Source: Burkholderia pyrrocinia
Lineage (GTDB): Bacteria > Pseudomonadota > Gammaproteobacteria > Burkholderiales > Burkholderiaceae
Direction: 5' to 3'
Length of the DNA: 64,000 nucleotides
Assembly: GCF_022809715.1 (NCBI RefSeq)
Contig: NZ_CP094459.1
Location: 1,054,001 to 1,118,000, forward strand
Of this stretch, positions 46,651-54,816 are shown in pieces. The position numbers and the translations under genes were made by a program. The notes below the pieces were generated by a model. It ran no database searches. It was not told where the DNA came from and saw only the letters and a list, made by a program, of their open reading frames with translations. Every line of letters begins with the position of its first letter. Positions within the stretch are counted from its first letter, which is position 1.

Positions 46651-48081
46651 ATGAAACGACATGCCGCCTGGGCGGGCATGGCGTCGGGAGTCGCGCTTGG
46701 CGCCGTTCCCGCGCTTGCATCGGCCGCAACGCTCGACGGTGCCACGCTGTCCGCACTCTGGGGCATCCCGTTTGCCGGGATCCTGCTGTCCATCGCACTG
46801 TTCCCGCTCGTTGCCCCGGTGTTCTGGCATCACCACTTCGGCAAGATTGCGGCCGGGTGGGCGGTCGTATTCCTGATCCCGTTCGCGTTCGCGTTCGGCG
46901 CGGGCACCGCGTTCGGCACGCTCGTGCATGCGCTGCTCGAGGAATACATTCCGTTCATCGTGCTGCTCACCGCACTCTATACGGTGGCAGGCGGCATCTA
47001 CGTGAACGGCAACCTGCACGGATCGCCGAAGCTGAACACCGCGATCCTCGCGCTCGGCACGCTGCTCGCGAGCGTGATGGGCACGACCGGCGCCGCGATG
47101 CTGCTGATCCGGCCGCTGCTGCGCGCGAACGACAACCGCAAGCATGTCGTGCACGTCGTGATTTTCTTCATCTTCCTCGTCGCGAACGCGGGCGGCTCGC
47201 TGTCGCCGCTCGGCGATCCGCCGCTGTTCCTCGGTTTCCTGAACGGCGTGAGCTTCTTCTGGACGACGACCCATCTCGCGCTGCCGATGCTGTTCATCTG
47301 CGTCGTGCTGCTGGCGCTGTTCTTCGTGCTCGACACGTATTTCTACCGGAAGGGCGGCGAGGAGCGGCCGGCCGCGCTCGACCCGACGCCCGACGGCGCG
47401 GCGCTGTCGATCGACGGCAAGATCAACTTCGTGCTGCTCGCGGCCGTGGTCGCGCTCGTGCTGATGAGCGGCATCTGGAAGCCGGACATCGCGTTCGACG
47501 TGTGGGGCACGCACGTCGCGCTGCAGAACCTCGCGCGCGACGTCGCGCTGGTGGTCGTGACGCTCGCGTCGCTCGCGCTGACGCCGCGTTCCGCGCGTGA
47601 AGGCAACGCGTTCAACTGGGCGCCGATCGAGGAGGTCGCGAAGCTGTTCGCGGGAATCTTCGTGACGATCGCGCCGGTGATCGTGATCCTGCGCGCGGGC
47701 GCGGACGGCGCGTTCGCGCAGATCGTCCATCTCGTCACGGGGCCGGACGGCAAGCCGATCGACGCGATGTATTTCTGGGCGACGGGCCTGCTTTCGTCGT
47801 TCCTCGACAATGCGCCGACCTATCTGGTGTTCTTCAATCTCGCGGGCGGCGATGCGCAGACGTTGATGACGACGGGCGCGTCGACGCTCGCCGCGATCTC
47901 CGCAGGCGCGGTGTTCATGGGCGCGAACAGCTATATCGGCAACGCGCCGAACTTCATGGTGAAGGCGATCGCGGAGTCGCGCGGCGTGAAGATGCCGAGC
48001 TTCTTCGCGTACCTCGGCTGGGCGCTCGTGATCCTGGTGCCCGTGTTCCTGCTGACGTCGCTGATTTTCTTCCCGGCGTAA
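46651..48081 (+). CDS. Na+/H+ antiporter-like membrane protein (ion-transporter superfamily)
   Basis: A 476-residue membrane protein with a cleavable-looking first segment and about eleven further helices. Motifs such as FLVANAGGSLSPLGDPPLFLGF and GLLSSFLDNAPTYLVFFN, with the NAG...GDPP and DNAPTY loops, are those of the NhaD/ArsB ion-transporter superfamily; GANSYIGNAPNFMVKAI follows. Substrate (sodium, or an organic acid) is uncertain. Its proximity to lutC could suggest an organic-acid or pH link, which is inference. AAGGAA precedes the ATG. Confidence 0.85.
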   Translation: MKRHAAWAGMASGVALGAVPALASAATLDGATLSALWGIPFAGILLSIALFPLVAPVFWHHHFGKIAAGWAVVFLIPFAFAFGAGTAFGTLVHALLEEYIPFIVLLTALYTVAGGIYVNGNLHGSPKLNTAILALGTLLASVMGTTGAAMLLIRPLLRANDNRKHVVHVVIFFIFLVANAGGSLSPLGDPPLFLGFLNGVSFFWTTTHLALPMLFICVVLLALFFVLDTYFYRKGGEERPAALDPTPDGAALSIDGKINFVLLAAVVALVLMSGIWKPDIAFDVWGTHVALQNLARDVALVVVTLASLALTPRSAREGNAFNWAPIEEVAKLFAGIFVTIAPVIVILRAGADGAFAQIVHLVTGPDGKPIDAMYFWATGLLSSFLDNAPTYLVFFNLAGGDAQTLMTTGASTLAAISAGAVFMGANSYIGNAPNFMVKAIAESRGVKMPSFFAYLGWALVILVPVFLLTSLIFFPA

Positions 48082-48162
48082 CCTGACAACTTTCAACCAA
48101 GCGCGGGCAGTCCCGGCGGCGCGATGCGCGCCCTGATCGGCCCGCGGCATACGGAGATGGCG

Positions 48163-49152
48163 ATGCAGAAGATTCTGGTCGCGCGTCCGATCTTTCCGGA
48201 CGTGATCGAACGCCTCAAGCAGTATTTCGAAGTCGACTGGAACGACGGCGACGCGCTCGCACCCGATGCGCTCGCCGCGCGTCTGGCCGACAAGGACGGC
48301 GCGCTGACGGCCGGCGATCCGGTCGGCGCGGCGGCGCTCGCGGCGGCGCCGCGCCTGCGTGTCGTGTCGAACATGGCGGTCGGCTACAACAACTTCGACA
48401 TGGCCGCGTTCAACGCGGCGAACGTGCTCGGCACCAACACGCCGGACGTGCTGAACGAGTCGACCGCCGATTTCGGCTGGGCGCTGATGATGGCCGCCGC
48501 GCGCCGGATCGCCGAATCCGAACACTGGCTGCGCGCCGGTCACTGGCAGAAGTGGGCGTACGACGGGTTCCTCGGCACCGACATTTACGGCTCGACGCTC
48601 GGCGTCATCGGGATGGGCCGCATCGGCCAGGCGCTCGCGCGCCGCGCGCGCGGTTTCGGGATGCAGGTGATCTATCACAACCGGTCGCGGGTCGCGCCCG
48701 AGATCGAGGCCGAGCTGAACGCCGAATACGTGTCGAAGGATGCGCTGCTCGCGCGCGCCGATCACGTCGTGCTCGTGCTGCCGTACACGAAGGAAAACCA
48801 TCACACGATCGGCGCGGCCGAACTCGCGAAGATGAAGCCCACCGCGACGCTGACCAACATCGCGCGCGGCGGGATCGTCGACGACGCGGCGTTGGCCGCC
48901 GCGCTGCGCGACGGGACGATCGCCGCGGCCGGCCTCGACGTATACGAAGGCGAACCGGCCGTGCATCCGGCGCTGCTCGAGGTGCCGAACGTCGTGTTGA
49001 CGCCGCATATCGCGAGCGCGACCGAAAAGACGCGCCGTGCGATGGCGAACCTCGCCGCCGACAACCTGATCGCCGCACTGGGCGAGGGGCCGCGCGCGGG
49101 ACAGCCGCCGAATCCGATCAACCCTGACGTGATCGGGAAGCCGCGCGCATGA
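48163..49152 (+). CDS. D-2-hydroxyacid dehydrogenase (glyoxylate/hydroxypyruvate reductase, GhrB-like)
   Basis: A 329-residue NAD(P)-dependent dehydrogenase. The Rossmann loop is GMGRIGQALARRARGFG; the catalytic Arg is in TNIARGGIVDD, the Glu in DVYEGEP and the His in TPHIASATEKTR. YHNRSRVAPEIE after the second beta strand suggests preference for NADPH (Arg-Ser at the cofactor pocket). GGAG at 48153-48156 favours the ATG at 48163. rmuC overlaps its stop by four bases. Confidence 0.9.
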   Translation: MQKILVARPIFPDVIERLKQYFEVDWNDGDALAPDALAARLADKDGALTAGDPVGAAALAAAPRLRVVSNMAVGYNNFDMAAFNAANVLGTNTPDVLNESTADFGWALMMAAARRIAESEHWLRAGHWQKWAYDGFLGTDIYGSTLGVIGMGRIGQALARRARGFGMQVIYHNRSRVAPEIEAELNAEYVSKDALLARADHVVLVLPYTKENHHTIGAAELAKMKPTATLTNIARGGIVDDAALAAALRDGTIAAAGLDVYEGEPAVHPALLEVPNVVLTPHIASATEKTRRAMANLAADNLIAALGEGPRAGQPPNPINPDVIGKPRA

Positions 49153-50627
49153 CGATGACGTTGTTGCTTGCGGCGGTCGTCGTGCTGGCCGTCGCGCTTG
49201 CGGTGGCGATCGTCGCGATCGTGCGCGGCGGCGGCCGTCACGACGATGCGGCGGTGCTCGGCGACCAGATCGAGGATGCCGCGCATGCGCAGGCGCGCGC
49301 GGTCGAGCGGCTCGAACGCGAATTGCGCGGCGAGATCGTCGAGAACGCGCGCGGTTCGCGCACCGAGCTGGCCGGCAGTTTCTCGCAGCTTCAGCAGACG
49401 CTCGCCGCGCAATTGACGAGCGTGGCGACCGTGCAGAACAACCAGATCGAGGGTTTCGCTCAGCAGCTCGGCAAGCTCGTCGCCGGCAATGCTCAGCAGT
49501 TCGACGCGATGCGCGAGAGCGTGCAGCGTCAGGCGCAGCAGGCGCGCGAGGAGCAGACGGCCGCGCTCAGGCTGTTCGGCGATACGTTGAACCGGCAGCT
49601 CACGCAACTGACCGAAGCGAACGATCGTCGGATCGGCGAAGTGCGCGCGACGCTCGAACAGCGGCTGAAGGAAATCGAGACGAACAACGCGGCGAAGCTC
49701 GAGGAGATGCGCCGCACCGTCGACGAGAAACTGCACGCGACGCTCGAACAGCGGCTCGGCGAATCGTTCAAGCTCGTGTCGGACCGGCTCGAGCAGGTCC
49801 ATCGCGGGCTCGGCGAGATGCAGACGCTCGCGGCGGGCGTCGGCGATCTGAAAAAGGTGCTGACCAACGTGAAGACGCGCGGCACCTGGGGCGAGGTGCA
49901 GCTCGAGGCGCTGCTCGAACAGATGCTGACGCCCGACCAGTACGCGAAGAACGTCGCGACGGTGCCGAAAAGTACCGAGCGCGTCGAATTTGCGATCCGG
50001 CTGCCGGGCCGCGATGCGGGCACGCGCGACGCACCGCCGGTGTGGCTGCCGATCGACGCGAAATTCCCGCGCGAAGACTACGAGCGGCTGATCGACGCGC
50101 AGGAGCGCGCCGATGCGGCGGCGGTCGAGGAAGCGGCACGTGCGCTCGAAGCGCGCGTGCGGCTGGAGGCGCGCACGATCGCCGAGAAGTACGTCGCGCC
50201 GCCGCACACGACCGATTTCGCGCTGCTGTTCCTGCCGACCGAAGGGCTTTATGCGGAAATTCTGCGCCGCCCGGGGCTGACCGACCTGCTGCAGCGTGAC
50301 TACCGCGTGACGGTCGCGGGGCCGACGACGCTCACCGCGTTGCTGAACAGCCTGCAGATGGGGTTCCGTACGCTCGCGATCGAGCAGCGCTCGAGCGAAG
50401 TATGGCAAGTGCTCGGCGCGGTGAAGACGGAGTTCGGCAAGTTCGGCGACGTGCTCGCGCGCACGAAGGCGCAGCTCGAAACGGTCACGCGCTCGATCGA
50501 GTCCGCCGAGCAGCGTACGCGTGTGATGAGCCGCAAGCTGAAGCAGGTCGAGGCGTTGCCGGGCGATACGGCGGCCGGCTTGCTCGGTTCGGACGGCGCG
50601 GACGGCGCCGATGCCGACGACGCTTGA
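49149..50627 (+). CDS. rmuC: RmuC-family DNA recombination protein
   Basis: A 492-residue protein. An N-terminal membrane anchor (LLLAAVVVLAVALAVAIVAIV) is followed by a long coiled coil (about 40-200) rich in Glu/Gln/Arg. The C-terminal PD-(D/E)XK-like domain has TRGTWGEVQLEALLEQML, PIDAKFPREDYERL and DFALLFLPTEGLYAEIL. RmuC limits inversions at short inverted repeats, probably as a nuclease. The start overlaps the dehydrogenase stop by four bases. Confidence 0.92.
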   Translation: MTMTLLLAAVVVLAVALAVAIVAIVRGGGRHDDAAVLGDQIEDAAHAQARAVERLERELRGEIVENARGSRTELAGSFSQLQQTLAAQLTSVATVQNNQIEGFAQQLGKLVAGNAQQFDAMRESVQRQAQQAREEQTAALRLFGDTLNRQLTQLTEANDRRIGEVRATLEQRLKEIETNNAAKLEEMRRTVDEKLHATLEQRLGESFKLVSDRLEQVHRGLGEMQTLAAGVGDLKKVLTNVKTRGTWGEVQLEALLEQMLTPDQYAKNVATVPKSTERVEFAIRLPGRDAGTRDAPPVWLPIDAKFPREDYERLIDAQERADAAAVEEAARALEARVRLEARTIAEKYVAPPHTTDFALLFLPTEGLYAEILRRPGLTDLLQRDYRVTVAGPTTLTALLNSLQMGFRTLAIEQRSSEVWQVLGAVKTEFGKFGDVLARTKAQLETVTRSIESAEQRTRVMSRKLKQVEALPGDTAAGLLGSDGADGADADDA

Positions 50628-50646
50628 TCGAGTGCGGATCGCAATG

Positions 50647-50673
50647 AAAACGGGCGCCGTCGGCGCCCGTTTC
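50647..50673. terminator. Terminator between rmuC and the acetyltransferase gene
   Basis: AAACGGGCGCC-GTC-GGCGCCCGTTT, a perfect 11-bp stem, followed by CCTTTT. Confidence 0.85.
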
Positions 50674-50718
50674 CTTTTGCAGCAGGGTAGTTCGGCCGCG
50701 GCTCGCGCGGGCCGACGC

Positions 50719-51204
50719 TCAGCGGCCTGCGAGCGTATCCAGCGCGTCGCCCGTTACGCGAACGATGCGCCATTCGGGCAGCACGGTCGCGCCCATCTTT
50801 TCGTAGAAATCGATCGCGGGCTGGTTCCAGTCGAGGACCGACCATTCGAAACGCCCGCAACGACGCTCGACGGCCAGTGCCGCGAGGTGGCGCAGCATCG
50901 CGGTGCCGAGGCCGGTGCCGCGCTGCGACGGCTGCACGTACAGATCCTCGAGATAGAGGCCGCGACGGCCGAGGAACGTCGAATAGTTGTGGAAGAACAG
51001 CGCATACGCGACGATCGCGCCGTTGCGCTCGGCCACGAGCGCTTCGGCGGCAGGCCGCTCGCCGAACAGCGCGTCGGCGAGATCCGCTTCGGTCGCGACG
51101 AACAGATGCGTGAGCTTCTCGAATTCGGCCAGCTCGCGCATCAGCGCGAGGATCGCGCCGACGTCGCGCGCTTCGGCCGCGCGGATCAGCGGCGCGTCGC
51201 TCAC
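50719..51204 (-). CDS. GNAT-family N-acetyltransferase
   Basis: A 161-residue acetyltransferase of the type similar to diamine acetyltransferases. LYLEDLYVQPSQRGTGLGTAML is the acetyl-CoA-binding motif A (QRGTGLG), and CGRFEWSVLDWNQPAIDFYEKMGA is motif B with the catalytic Tyr in FYEKMGA. The start is a GTG with a perfect GGAGGAA ribosome site, overlapping the stop of the preceding small membrane protein gene by four bases (GTGA). Substrate unknown; polyamines or thialysine-like amines are plausible. Confidence 0.86.
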   Translation of the reverse strand: MSDAPLIRAAEARDVGAILALMRELAEFEKLTHLFVATEADLADALFGERPAAEALVAERNGAIVAYALFFHNYSTFLGRRGLYLEDLYVQPSQRGTGLGTAMLRHLAALAVERRCGRFEWSVLDWNQPAIDFYEKMGATVLPEWRIVRVTGDALDTLAGR

Positions 51205-51476
51205 GCTTCCTCCGGCGGATCGGACAGCACGATCTCGATGCCGCCGAAGCGCGATGCGACCCAGTTGTATGCGTGACATGCGATCCACAGCAGCACGAAG
51301 CCGAGGATGGCGTTCAGCAGCAGCGCGCTCAGGATCGTGCTCAACTCGACCATCCCGTAACGGATGTACGCGACGAGAATGCCGAGCAGCACGATCGGCA
51401 CGCTGAACGTCAGGTAGACGAGGATCAGCGCCTTCGCGGTCTGCCCCGCGGCGATCGACGAAATTTGTTTCTTCAT
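51201..51476 (-). CDS. Small two-helix inner-membrane protein
   Basis: A 91-residue protein with two membrane helices (about 17-40, LILVYLTFSVPIVLLGILVAY, and 46-68, STILSALLLNAILGFVLLWIA). No known domain. It is translationally coupled to the acetyltransferase gene downstream (four-base overlap), so the two may act together. Confidence 0.7.
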   Translation of the reverse strand: MKKQISSIAAGQTAKALILVYLTFSVPIVLLGILVAYIRYGMVELSTILSALLLNAILGFVLLWIACHAYNWVASRFGGIEIVLSDPPEEA

Positions 51477-51515
51477 GTGCGGATTGCCCCCGTAGAGATA
51501 TATCGATAGTGGAAT

Positions 51516-52814
51516 TCAGATCAGGCCGTCGAGCGGCAGGATGTCGACCGGGGTGCCCGCGTCGATTGCCGCGGTATCGTGACCCAGGACGATGAAACAG
51601 TTGGCGGCCGCGAGGCCGCTCAGCGACGCAGAACTCTGCGAACCGGCCGGCGCGACGTGCCAGCGGCCGTCGACGGCGCGCGTCGCGATGCCGCGCAGGT
51701 ATTCGGTGCGGCCCGGACGCGTCTTCAGCGCATGCGTGCTGAGCGCCGTGTACATCGCCGGCGGCGGCGTCTGCGCGCCGGCCAGCGTCAGCAGTGCGGG
51801 GCGCACGATCGCGTAGAACGTCACGGCGGACGCGACCGGATTGCCGGGCAGCCCGAAGAACAGCGCGTGACCGGCGCCGCCGGGCGCACGTGCGAGCGTG
51901 CCGCACGCGAGCGGCCGGCCGGGCCGCAGCGCGAGGCTGGCGAACGTGACGTCGCCGAGCCGCGCCATCACGTCGTGCGTGAAGTCGGCTTCGCCGACGG
52001 ATACGCCGCCCGACGTGATCACCGCGTCGGCCTGCGCGGCGACGGCGTCGCGCAGTGCGGCTTCGAGCGCGGCCGGGTCGTCGCGGACAATCCCGAGATC
52101 GATCGCGTCGACGTGCAGCCTTTCGAGCATCGCGATCAGCATCCCGCGATTGCTGTCATACAGTGCGCCGCGACCGAGCGGTTCGCCGGGCTCGCGCAGT
52201 TCGTCGCCGGTCGAGAACACGGCGACGCGCACGCGCCGGCGCACCGTGACGTCGATGAAGCCGAATGACGCGAGCAGGCCGAGATCGGACGGCCGCAGGA
52301 TGCGGCCCGCGGCGAGCGCGCAGGCGCCGCGCGCGAGATCCTCGCCGGCCTTGCGGCAGTTCGCGCCGCGCGCGATGTCGTGCGCGGCGAAGCGGATCGT
52401 GTCGCCGTCGACGTGCACGCGTTCCTGCGGAATCACCGTATCGCATCCGGCCGGCATCGGCGCGCCCGTCATGATGCGCACGCATGAACCGGCCGCCACG
52501 GCGCCGTCGAACGGATGGCCCGCGAACGCGGTGCCGGCGACCGTCAGCGCGACGTCCCCCTGCGGCGACGGGGGCGCGCCGGTGCTGCCGTCGAACGCAT
52601 AACCGTCCATCGCCGAGTTGTCGTACGCGGGAATGTCGAACGGTGCGTTCACGTCGGCCGCAAGCACGCGGTCGAGCGCGTCGCGCAGCGTCACCGTGTC
52701 GCACGCGTCGACGGGCACCGCGAAGCGGCACGCGAGCGCCTGCGCGTCGGCAAGCGACAGCGGGGCATCGGAATCGGGTGCGGTTCGGGAGGCGGGCGAG
52801 GATTGCGTGATCAT
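51516..52814 (-). CDS. moeA: Molybdopterin molybdenumtransferase
   Basis: A 432-residue enzyme that inserts molybdate into adenylylated molybdopterin. Landmarks are PAYDNSAMDGYAF in domain III, CVRIMTGAPMPAGCDTVI, the MPT-binding TSGGVSVGEADFTHD and GLPGNPVASAVTF, and a C-terminal beta-barrel domain with RPGRTEYLRG. Start ATG at 52814. Third gene of the moaA-mobA-moeA cluster, read in that order on the minus strand. Confidence 0.95.
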   Translation of the reverse strand: MITQSSPASRTAPDSDAPLSLADAQALACRFAVPVDACDTVTLRDALDRVLAADVNAPFDIPAYDNSAMDGYAFDGSTGAPPSPQGDVALTVAGTAFAGHPFDGAVAAGSCVRIMTGAPMPAGCDTVIPQERVHVDGDTIRFAAHDIARGANCRKAGEDLARGACALAAGRILRPSDLGLLASFGFIDVTVRRRVRVAVFSTGDELREPGEPLGRGALYDSNRGMLIAMLERLHVDAIDLGIVRDDPAALEAALRDAVAAQADAVITSGGVSVGEADFTHDVMARLGDVTFASLALRPGRPLACGTLARAPGGAGHALFFGLPGNPVASAVTFYAIVRPALLTLAGAQTPPPAMYTALSTHALKTRPGRTEYLRGIATRAVDGRWHVAPAGSQSSASLSGLAAANCFIVLGHDTAAIDAGTPVDILPLDGLI

Positions 52815-52926
52815 CAGTCGGACTGCGCCGCGAGGCGTATCGGGTTCGTGGCCGGTGGCGCGAGGAGGGTGCCTGGGCGCGGGTTTCGCGTGCGGCGGGC
52901 GCCGGGCGGGAACGGCGCGGGCGCCG

Positions 52927-53544
52927 TCAGCGACGGGCCAGCGCGGCGAGTTCCTGCCAGGAGTTGGCATTGTAAAACGCACGCTCGTCGCGAAACTCGA
53001 CTTCGACCGTCTTGTGGCGTGCGTACCACGCACGCACCTTGCGGTCGCCGGCTGCAAGCCGCGCGGCGAGATCGTCGGCCAGCGCCGTGCGCAGCAGCGC
53101 GAACGTCGGCTGCGGCGAGCGCGCCTGCTGCGCGTCGACGGTTACCGCCATCGCGATGTCGGCCTGCTGCGCGTCGAGCGCCGCATGCAGCCGCGCGACC
53201 AGGTCGGCGGGCAGAAACGGCGTATCGCACGGCGAGCACGCGACGAGCGGTGCGCGCGCCGCCCGCATGCCGGCGAGCAGGCCCGCTAGCGGGCCGGGGA
53301 AATCGGGCGTTTCGTCCGCGACGATGCGCGCGTCGAACGGCGCACCGAGCTCCGCATAACGATCGGCATGGCGATTCGCACTGATCAGCGTCTCGCCGAC
53401 CTGTGGCGACAGCCGGCGCAGCACGTGCAGCGCGAGCGGCGTTCCGTCGAGCAGTTGCAGGCCCTTGTCGACGCCGTCCATGCGCGTGGCGCGCCCGCCT
53501 GCGAGCAGCAGGCCGGCGATCGAGGGAGAGGCGGAAACGGGCAT
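52927..53544 (-). CDS. mobA: Molybdenum cofactor guanylyltransferase
   Basis: A 205-residue nucleotidyltransferase that attaches GMP to Mo-molybdopterin to give the bis-MGD form for DMSO-reductase-family enzymes. The N-terminal GTP site is GLLLAGGRATRMDGVDKGLQ; the Mg-binding Asp is in CSPCDTPFLPADL. It sits between moaA (28 bp upstream) and moeA (112 bp downstream). Confidence 0.94.
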   Translation of the reverse strand: MPVSASPSIAGLLLAGGRATRMDGVDKGLQLLDGTPLALHVLRRLSPQVGETLISANRHADRYAELGAPFDARIVADETPDFPGPLAGLLAGMRAARAPLVACSPCDTPFLPADLVARLHAALDAQQADIAMAVTVDAQQARSPQPTFALLRTALADDLAARLAAGDRKVRAWYARHKTVEVEFRDERAFYNANSWQELAALARR

Positions 53545-53572
53545 CGTGCGAGGGTGGAAAGGGCGGCGTGCG

Positions 53573-54685
53573 TCAGCCGCCGATATACGACATTTCGACG
53601 CGCTTGCCGGCGCCGTCGGGCGAGGCTTCGGCCGACGCGCTGCCGCGCAGTTGCGAATAGCGGTCGGTGCGCGCCTGCCAGATGCGGGCGATCGCGGTCC
53701 CGATCTCGGCGTCGCTTGCGCCGCCGCGCACGAGCGCGCGCAGGTCGTGGCCCGTCGACGCGAACAGGCACAGGTACAGCTTGCCTTCGGTCGACAGCCG
53801 CGCGCGCGTACAGTCGCCGCAGAAGGCTTGCGTGACGCTCGAGATCACGCCGATCTCGCCGCTGCCGTCCGCATAGCCCCAGCGCTGCGCGGTTTCGGCC
53901 GCCGTGTGCGCGTCGAGCGGCACGAGCGGGAAATGTTCGGCGATCCGTGCAACGACGTCTGCCGACGGCAGTACCTCGGTCATGTTCCAGCCGTTCGACG
54001 TGCCGACGTCCATGTATTCGATGAAGCGCAGGATCACGCCGGTGCCGCGGAAACGCTCGGCCATCGGCAGGATCTCGCCGTCGTTGGTACCGCGCTTCAC
54101 GACCATGTTGACCTTGACCGGCGCGAGGCCGGCGGCCTGGGCCGCGAAGATGCCGTCGAGCACGTCGGCGCTCGCGAACTCGGCGTCGTTCATGCGCTTG
54201 AACAGCGTATCGTCGAGCGCGTCGAGGCTGACCGTCACGCGCGTGAGCCCGGCGTCCTTCAGCGCGCGCGCCTTGCGTGCGAGCAGCGAGCCGTTGGTCG
54301 TCAGCGTCAGGTCGAGCGGGCGGCCGTCAGGCGTCGTCAGGCGCGCGAGGCGCTCGATCAGGAATTCGAGGTTCTTGCGCAGCAGCGGCTCGCCGCCCGT
54401 GATGCGGATCTTCTCGACGCCGTGTGCGACAAAGAGTCGCGCCACGCGTTCGATTTCCTCGTGTGTGAGCAGCGCGCTGTGCGGCAGGAACGGGTAGTCC
54501 TTGTCGAAGACCGCGCGCGGCATGCAGTACACGCAGCGGAAATTGCAGCGGTCCGTCACCGAAATGCGCAGGTCGCGCAGCGGCCTGGCGAACGTGTCGG
54601 CCAGCGTGCCGTCGGGGGCATGCGCGACGCCGGAGACGTCCGGCACCCCGCTGACGTCGGCGAGAGGAATGATGCGTCGGGACAT
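53573..54685 (-). CDS. moaA: GTP 3',8-cyclase
   Basis: A 370-residue radical SAM enzyme for the first step of molybdopterin synthesis. The N-terminal cluster motif is CNFRC-VYC ([17 protein letters not shown]) and the C-terminal cluster is [18 protein letters not shown], that is CxxC-x13-C. The C-terminus ends YIGG, the conserved Gly-Gly tail needed for activity. [20 protein letters not shown] is also typical. First gene of the cluster. Confidence 0.96.
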   Translation of the reverse strand: MSRRIIPLADVSGVPDVSGVAHAPDGTLADTFARPLRDLRISVTDRCNFRCVYCMPRAVFDKDYPFLPHSALLTHEEIERVARLFVAHGVEKIRITGGEPLLRKNLEFLIERLARLTTPDGRPLDLTLTTNGSLLARKARALKDAGLTRVTVSLDALDDTLFKRMNDAEFASADVLDGIFAAQAAGLAPVKVNMVVKRGTNDGEILPMAERFRGTGVILRFIEYMDVGTSNGWNMTEVLPSADVVARIAEHFPLVPLDAHTAAETAQRWGYADGSGEIGVISSVTQAFCGDCTRARLSTEGKLYLCLFASTGHDLRALVRGGASDAEIGTAIARIWQARTDRYSQLRGSASAEASPDGAGKRVEMSYIGG

Positions 54686-54768
54686 GTTGAAAGAAGTGCG
54701 AGCCAGACTTGTATTTTAGCCGCAAGCGGCCGACCGGGCCGGTGGGCGGAAACCCGCGGTGCGGACGT

Positions 54769-54795
54769 GAAAAAGCCCGCCGGAGGCGGGCTTTT
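54769..54795 (-). terminator. Terminator of rne
   Basis: On the minus strand AAAAGCCCGCC-TCC-GGCGGGCTTTTT, 22 bp after the rne stop. Confidence 0.88.
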
Positions 54796-54816
54796 CCTGG
54801 TCGGGCGATGCGCCGA

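Noticed and set aside
46501..49008. 835-codon minus-strand open frame
   Set aside because: Antisense to lutC, the antiporter and the dehydrogenase; the product is Arg/His-rich without a recognisable domain.
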